A stretch of DNA of 64,000 nt from Aureococcus anophagefferens (Eukaryota; Sar; Pelagophyceae; Pelagomonadales; Pelagomonadaceae). The position numbers and the translations under genes are program-made. Positions 59,393 to 64,000 of the stretch are shown here, piece after piece. The DNA lies in NCBI RefSeq assembly GCF_000186865.1, contig NW_008705565.1, forward strand, positions 2,153,097-2,217,096, written 5' to 3'. Within the stretch, counting starts at the first letter, position 1, and each line of letters starts with the position of its first letter. Below the pieces are notes generated by a model, which searched no databases, was not told where the DNA came from, and worked only from the letters and a program-made list of their open reading frames with translations.

Positions 59393-61941
59393 CTAGAGCG
59401 GCGCGCTGGCGCGCTCGCAGAACGCGCGGTACTCGTCGACGGCCGCGGCCTTGTCGCCGGCCGAGAGCGCGGCCGCGCCGGGCTCCGCGGGCGCGGCGCC
59501 GCGGCCCAGCGTCGGCAGCGGGTCCTCGTGGACGGCGGCCACGTGGTCGGCCCCCAGGGCGTCGACGACGTCCCGCAGGAGCGGGTCCGCGCATAGGCCG
59601 CCGCCGGCCGGCGGCTCGGGCGCGCCGGGCCCGAAGACGGGCCGGAGCGCGAAGCGCGCGTCCGACGGCGCCTGGCGCTCGACGACCTCGCGTACTAAAA
59701 GCTCCTTGCGCCGCTGCTGGCGCAGCACCTTGGCCTCCATGGTGCCCCGGGGCGCGACGAGGCGGTAGACGAAGACGGGCCGCTTCTGGCCGAAGCGGTG
59801 CGCGCGGCACATGGCCTGGCGGTCGAAGCACGGGTTCCAGCAGACGTCGAAGAGGACGACGCGGTTCGCGCCCGTCAGGTTGATGCCCTCGCCGCCGGCC
59901 TTGATGGACATGAGCAGCACGTCGCAGCCGTCGCCGCCGCCGCCGAGGCGGCCGCCCGCGGGCGGCGGCGTCACCGCGCGCTCCGGCGGCCGCGGCCGCC
60001 GCTTCCTCCCGCCGGGCGCGAAGGCCGGCCGGAGGCGCCGCGGTGGCTTCTTCGCGTCGCCCGCGGGCGCGGGCGTCGCCGCGTCGGCGGCGGCCGGCGG
60101 CGCGTTGAAGTCGTCGACGATGGCCGACCGCTGCGCCGCGGGCGTCGCGCCGTCGATGCGCGCGTAGCGGAGCTTCGCCCCGCTGTCGGCGGCGGCGTTG
60201 GACGCGTCGATGAGGCGCTCGAGCACCGCGAGCGTGCCCAGCGTCTGCGTGAAGACGATGACTCGCTCGCGGCGGCGCTTCGCGGCGGCCATGACCGCGA
60301 GCGCGACGGCGGCCTTGCCCGAGTGGGCCGCGACGTCCGTGTCGTAGGCGGCCCGGTCGCCGTCCTGGAACACGGGCCGCGCCCAGGACCGGAGCGACCC
60401 GCCGAAGCCGCTCCACTCGCCGCAGTCCGCGTCGTCGTCGAAGGCCTGCTGGCGGAACTTTTTCGCCTGCTTCTCGCGGCGCGCGTCGTCGCGGGCCTTC
60501 TGCGCCGCCGCGCGCGACGCCTCGCGCGCGACGACCTCGGGCGCGCGCCAGCCGGTAGCCTCGGGCCGCGCGCGCTTCGCCGGCGGCGCGGCGCCCAAAC
60601 CGCCCGCGAGCGCGTCCGCGGCGCCGTCGTCGTCGCCGCCGTCGTCGAAGAGCCGCTCCTCCTCCGCGAGGGCGCCGTGGACGATGTCCGGGTGGTTCAC
60701 GATGGCCAGCGCGGTATGGTACGCGGCGAGCTCGCCCCGCGGCGCCGCGACCTCGCCCGCGTCCGCCTCGGCCGTGAACAGCCCCGCGCTCTGCTCGAAG
60801 GCGTCGTAGAGCGCCCGCTGCACGGGGCTCAACGCGCACTCGACGACCCAGTCCGTCCGCGGCGGCAGGTCGTCGCCGAGCTCGTCCGTGCCTCGCCGGA
60901 GCACGACGTCCTCGAGCTCGCGCTGGAGGACGTAGGCGCGGCGCAGCGCCGTCGCGCCGTCGTGGTTGCCGTCGCCGTCGGCGCCGGCGTCGCCCGCCGC
61001 GCCCTCGAGGTAGTCGACGATGGGCCGCTCGAAGAACGCGCGGAACCGGTCGTAGGACCCGAGCGCCGCGGGCCGCGCGAAGGTCACGAGGGCCCAGTAC
61101 TCGTCGAGGCGGTTCTGCACGGGGTAGCCGCTGGCCAGCACCCGCCGCCGCGTGCGGATGCGGCCCATGGCCTTGTAGAGCTGGCTCCGCGGCTCCTTCA
61201 GTCGGTGCGCCTCGTCGAGCACGAGCAGGCCGGGCCCCGGGTCGCAGAGCGCGGCGACGAACTCGGCCCTGGCGCCGGCGCCCCCCGCGAGCATGCGGAA
61301 CATCTCGTAGCCCACGAGGAGCGCGCCGCCCTCGCGCTGCCACGCGGCGACGGCCGCGAGGCGCGCCGCCGCGCCGCCCGCCGCGGGCAGCGTCCGCGGC
61401 CGCAGCGCGCGGTCCCGGGGCAGCCAGCGCTCGATCTCGCCGAGCCAGTTCGATAAAACAAAGGCCGGGGCGATGACGAGGGCCGTGCGCCGCGGCGGGC
61501 CGCCGCCGAGCCAGCTCTTGAGCACGCAGATGAGCTGGAGCGTCTTCCCGAGGCCCATGTGGTCCGCGAGGACGCAGCCCCGCGCGTCGCCCTCCTCCGC
61601 CGGCCCGACGCACCGCTCCCACATGAAGCGCACGCCCCGCTCCTGGTGCGGCTTCAGGTGCCGGCTCAGGTCGCCGTCGAGGAACCGCGCGTCGTCGGGA
61701 GACGCGCCCGGGTTCAGCGCGAGGCCCGCCGGCGCCGCGCCGGAACTCCTCGCCGGCGCCGGCGCACCTAAGAAGGGCGCGGGTGGGCGCGCGCGCGGCC
61801 CGTGTCTCTCTCTGACGCGGCGAAGAACAGGCAGGGGATGAGGCTGCAGGTGCACGTCGAATTCGCGCTCGGCGCGCGGCCGAAGAGGGCGGCGAAGTCC
61901 TTCGGCGGCGCGTCCTCCTCGCCGTCGGACGAGTCGCTCAT
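59393..61941 (-). CDS. SNF2-family ATPase (ATRX/RAD54-like)
   Basis: Exons 61941-61878 and 61767-59393 give 812 residues. Motif I CVLADHMGLGKTLQLICVLK, Ia ALVIAPAFVLSNW, II LLVLDEAHRLKEP, III VLASGYPVQN, V SIKAGGEGINLTGANRVVLF and VI CRAHRFGQKRPVFVYRL are all present. A long insert between the two lobes carries a nuclear signal-like KRARPEATGWR segment. HLKPHQERGVRFMWERC is ATRX/RAD54-like. It should remodel chromatin or move along DNA using ATP. The first exon (MSDSSDGEEDAPPKDFAALF) is short. The intron leaves GCGCGCCG/GTGCGCCG at its ends (7 of 8). Confidence 0.88.
61768..61877 (-). other. SNF2 intron, probable old introner (target duplication visible)
   Basis: 110 bp on the minus strand. 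Starts GCGCGCCG (GC donor), ends CCCTTCTTAG, and the next exon starts GTGCGCCG, 7 of 8 identical. Joining gives FGRAPAPARSSG in frame. The interior matches no family described here. Confidence 0.65.
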
Positions 61942-62419
61942 GGCGCGCTCGCGGCGGATGTGGCGCAGAGGCCACACAGCTCGCCCAGTGTGAGCGGCTC
62001 GTGCTGCTGCGACGCTGCGTCGCCCGCAGCGGCTTCCGCGCTGGAGCCCGGTCCCGCAGCCGGCGTACGACTGCGGCGGGACCGACCAGGGACGTCTCCG
62101 GCCAAGTGACTGGCGACGCGCTGCCGTGGACTCGCGCGGGCGCGGCGCGGCCGAGCCGCGGCGCGGCCGCGGGGGCTTTGGAGCCGATGCCGCGCCGACG
62201 GCCACGACCACGAGGAGACGCGGCCACCACAGCGCTCGAGGCGCGCCGCGCGGCGGACTTGCGCACGCCCCGGCTCGGGCTTGGTTAGGTTCAATTAGAA
62301 CGGCACTGCGGTTACTTGCCTGCAAGTCTCCTGAACACAGCAGATTCAACGAGGTACCTAGGTGCGATCACCCACTTTTGGCGCATTGCACGCGCCGGCC
62401 CGACACGAATCGCGGCGCC
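61942..62419. other. Divergent intergenic region, 478 bp
   Basis: Between the SNF2 and SPX genes. Near 62287-62345 it is AT-richer (TTCAATTAGAACGG, AACGAGGTACC). No gene, RNA or repeat is seen. Confidence 0.45.
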
Positions 62420-63595
62420 ATGAAGTTCGGCCACGACCTGGCGAAGGTGCGCCGCCCTCGCGTCCCTCGCCTCCCTCGCATGCCAAAACCTCGCCCCCGC
62501 GCGCGCGCGCCCGACGCCCGCACGCGAGAAGATCCCGCCGTGGCATCTCAGGTCGTGAACGTGAGCGACCCCGAGTGGGCGCCGTACTTCATCCAGTACA
62601 AGACGCTCAAGCAGCACATCAAGGCGATCCGCGCGGAGACGGACGCGCACGGGTCCCAGGACGGGAGCCCGTGCCGGAGCGCGGGCGGCGACTCGAGCCA
62701 GGCGGGAAGCCCCGCGCCCGCGGGCCGCGCGCGCGCGACGACGGAGGACCGCGTTGGCCTCGAGGACACGGGCGCGCCCGCGGCCCAGCGGAAGACGATG
62801 AGCGAGTCCGCGCCCGAGGTCGCCTTCTTCCGCGCGCTCCGCGCGGAGCTCCAGAAGTCGTCGAAGTTCTTCACGTCCGCGGAGCGCGTGCTCGAGATCC
62901 GGCGCGAGCGCGTCCACGAGGCGCTGCGCATGCTCAAGCGCGCCGCCGAGCCCTGCGGGGCGCTCTGCAAGCCCGGGCTCCTCGAGGACGACGACGCGCG
63001 CGCGCTGGCGGCGTGCGTCGCCTACTACCGCGACCTCCTGCTGCTCGAGAACTACGCGATCATCAACTACTGCGGCTTCTCGAAGATCCTCAAGAAGCAC
63101 GACAAGCGCACGGGCTTCGCGACGCGGTCCCAGTTCATGCGCATCTGCGTCGCGCCGCAGCCCTTCACGCTCCACCCGCGTTTGCTCGACATGATCAAGG
63201 AGGCCGAGGATCTCTACAAGGAGATGGGCGCCGCCGCCAAGGCCGCGCGCGACGACCGCGCGGCCCGGAGCGCCCAGGCCGCGGGGGAACCCCCGGCGCC
63301 CGCGGCCGCGGCGCCGACGAGCCCGCCGTGCCCGCGCGACGAGTCCGACTTCATCGACGCGATCCTCAACCTCCGCGCGGAGACGTCGAAGATCCGCGCG
63401 GCCGAGGACCACCGCGCCACGGCGGGCGACACGCCGCCGCCGACGGGCGACGGCGCGGCCTTCCCCTTCGCGTCCGCGTCCCCCGCCCGGCCCCCGCCCA
63501 ACGCCGCCGCCGTCGCGGCGAGCCCGCCGTTCCCCGTGCTCTTCGACCGCGCGGCCGACGGCGACGCGCCCGCCGCGAAGCGGCAGAAAGCCTAA
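62420..63595 (+). CDS. SPX-domain protein
   Basis: Exons 62420-62446 and 62552-63595 encode 356 residues. The SPX N-terminus MKFGHDLAK joins VVNVSDPEWAPYFIQYKTLK across the 105-bp intron (GTGCGCCG to CTCAG). SPX helices follow (FFRALRAELQKSSKFFTSAE) with the inositol-pyrophosphate site NYCGFSKILKKHDKRTG. The C-terminal 110 residues are disordered, and no EXS, VTC or RING domain is seen. It should sense phosphate status. The intron is a multiple of three with no stop, so retention would add 35 residues. Four bp separate its stop from the next gene's. Confidence 0.87.
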   Translation: MKFGHDLAKVRRPRVPRLPRMPKPRPRARAPDARTREDPAVASQVVNVSDPEWAPYFIQYKTLKQHIKAIRAETDAHGSQDGSPCRSAGGDSSQAGSPAPAGRARATTEDRVGLEDTGAPAAQRKTMSESAPEVAFFRALRAELQKSSKFFTSAERVLEIRRERVHEALRMLKRAAEPCGALCKPGLLEDDDARALAACVAYYRDLLLLENYAIINYCGFSKILKKHDKRTGFATRSQFMRICVAPQPFTLHPRLLDMIKEAEDLYKEMGAAAKAARDDRAARSAQAAGEPPAPAAAAPTSPPCPRDESDFIDAILNLRAETSKIRAAEDHRATAGDTPPPTGDGAAFPFASASPARPPPNAAAVAASPPFPVLFDRAADGDAPAAKRQKA

Positions 63596-63599
63596 GGTA

Positions 63600-64000
63600 C
63601 TACCGCGGGCACCAGGCGCGCGCGAGGGGCGGCTGGAGGTTCGCCGCCGCGGCCGCGACGGCGACGCAGTCCGCGTCGTCGACGGCGTGCGCTTCGCAGA
63701 ACCGCGCCGCGACGAGCTCCGCGTCGTCGCCCGCGTGGACGTCGAGGCGCCCCGCCGGGTCCTCGTCGCCGGGGAAGCGCACGGCCAGCGTCGCGGGCCG
63801 CCGGTGGTCCCAGAGCGCGTCCCGGACCTGCGCGGCCTGGCCGGCGACCTGCTCGCGGCACGCGGCGCCGCCCGGGCCGACGGCCGCGTCGCAGAAGGCG
63901 CGCCCGACGGCCGCCGGGTCGTCGCAGGCGGACACGGATATTTCGCGGACCTCGCCGGCGACGACGAGCTTGAGGACCTGGGGCGCGGGCGCGGGCGTTT
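63600..64000 (-). CDS. Truncated gene, small repeated alpha/beta domain
   Basis: The minus-strand frame runs from the right edge of the window to a stop at 63600, so the 5' end is missing. The visible 130 or so residues contain two similar units (VLKLVVAGEVREISVSACDD with AVGRAFCDAAV, and AVRFPGDEDPAGRLDVHAGD with LVAARFCEAHAV). CCCCAG before GTCCTCAAG could be a splice acceptor at about 63978. I do not recognise the family; it resembles repeated short ubiquitin-like units seen in algal proteins. Confidence 0.5.
   Translation of the reverse strand, partial: TPAPAPQVLKLVVAGEVREISVSACDDPAAVGRAFCDAAVGPGGAACREQVAGQAAQVRDALWDHRRPATLAVRFPGDEDPAGRLDVHAGDDAELVAARFCEAHAVDDADCVAVAAAAANLQPPLARAWCPR

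Noticed and set aside
62447..62551. Treating the SPX intron as coding
   Set aside because: The segment is in frame and open, but it is Arg/Pro-rich, and SPX proteins run directly from the first helix to PEW-x3-Y; GTGCGC and CTCAG make good splice sites.
2900..64000. CRISPR arrays, bacterial operons, rRNA genes or complete transposase genes
   Set aside because: None are visible. The introner copies are far too short to encode a transposase, so any autonomous partner must lie elsewhere.

Overview
Organism. The window looks like nuclear DNA of a stramenopile alga, most probably a pelagophyte close to Aureococcus (inference). The clues are very high GC, genes packed on both strands, spliceosomal introns, eukaryotic families (SmD3, RNPS1-like, tyrosinase, JmjC, SNF2, SPX, R-SNARE), and plastid leaders with an AFAP- or AFVVP-type cleavage site. 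Many introns are copies of short inverted-repeat elements flanked by 8-bp target duplications. Such introner elements are established for Aureococcus and Micromonas. I see 38 gene models (two cut by the window edges), two N-gaps (2215-2264 and 38202-38364) and one repeat-rich stretch (39477-41417). Layout. 1-4668: a partial membrane protein, a Met-rich single-TM protein with an assembly gap, and a small secreted protein. 4678-7750: an F-box-like beta-helix protein and a GH2 glycosidase. 7894-14102: a roughly 1,724-residue fusion of exostosin-like, GT10-like, FkbM-methyltransferase-like and GT4-like modules, cut by six introns. 14113-22771: a secreted beta-helix protein, a PX protein, a plastid VTT/TVP38 protein, a RING-LON protein, an LRR protein and an aldo-keto reductase. 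22785-25163: an R-SNARE-tailed protein with three introner introns. 25164-26086: noncoding, with a GC satellite between inverted repeats. 26087-37842: a secreted His/Asp-rich protein, KH protein, EF-hand protein, acyltransferase-like protein lacking its serine, RNPS1-like factor, GH47 mannosidase and tyrosinase. 38469-41417: a ShKT protein and a repeat zone. 41418-50207: an FtsJ methyltransferase, two tandem plastid-targeted paralogues around a MYND gene, a JmjC/cupin protein, SmD3, an ankyrin/FN3 protein and a pepsin-like protease. 50366-56981: GH39 with a WSC domain, a four-TM protein, a GH5 endoglycoceramidase-like enzyme and a sulfotransferase. 57117-64000: papain-like protease, FKBP, SNF2 ATPase, SPX protein and a truncated gene. 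How it fits together. The strongest signal is the introner system. Three element families (F1 exactly 203 bp plus 8 bp in five copies; F2 about 140-190 bp; F3 about 53-80 bp) sit inside coding frames. Each supplies the AG acceptor from its terminal repeat, and the intron donor is the GT or GC that begins the 8-bp duplicated target. Removing target copy plus element restores the reading frame wherever I could test it. GC donors outnumber GT donors among these introns. The second theme is carbohydrate handling: two GH5/GH39-type enzymes, GH2, GH47, two beta-helix proteins, the glycosyltransferase fusion and a sulfotransferase, mostly secreted or Golgi-type. Neighbouring genes are often tail-to-tail with 4-50 bp between stop codons, or head-to-head with 100-200 bp promoters.
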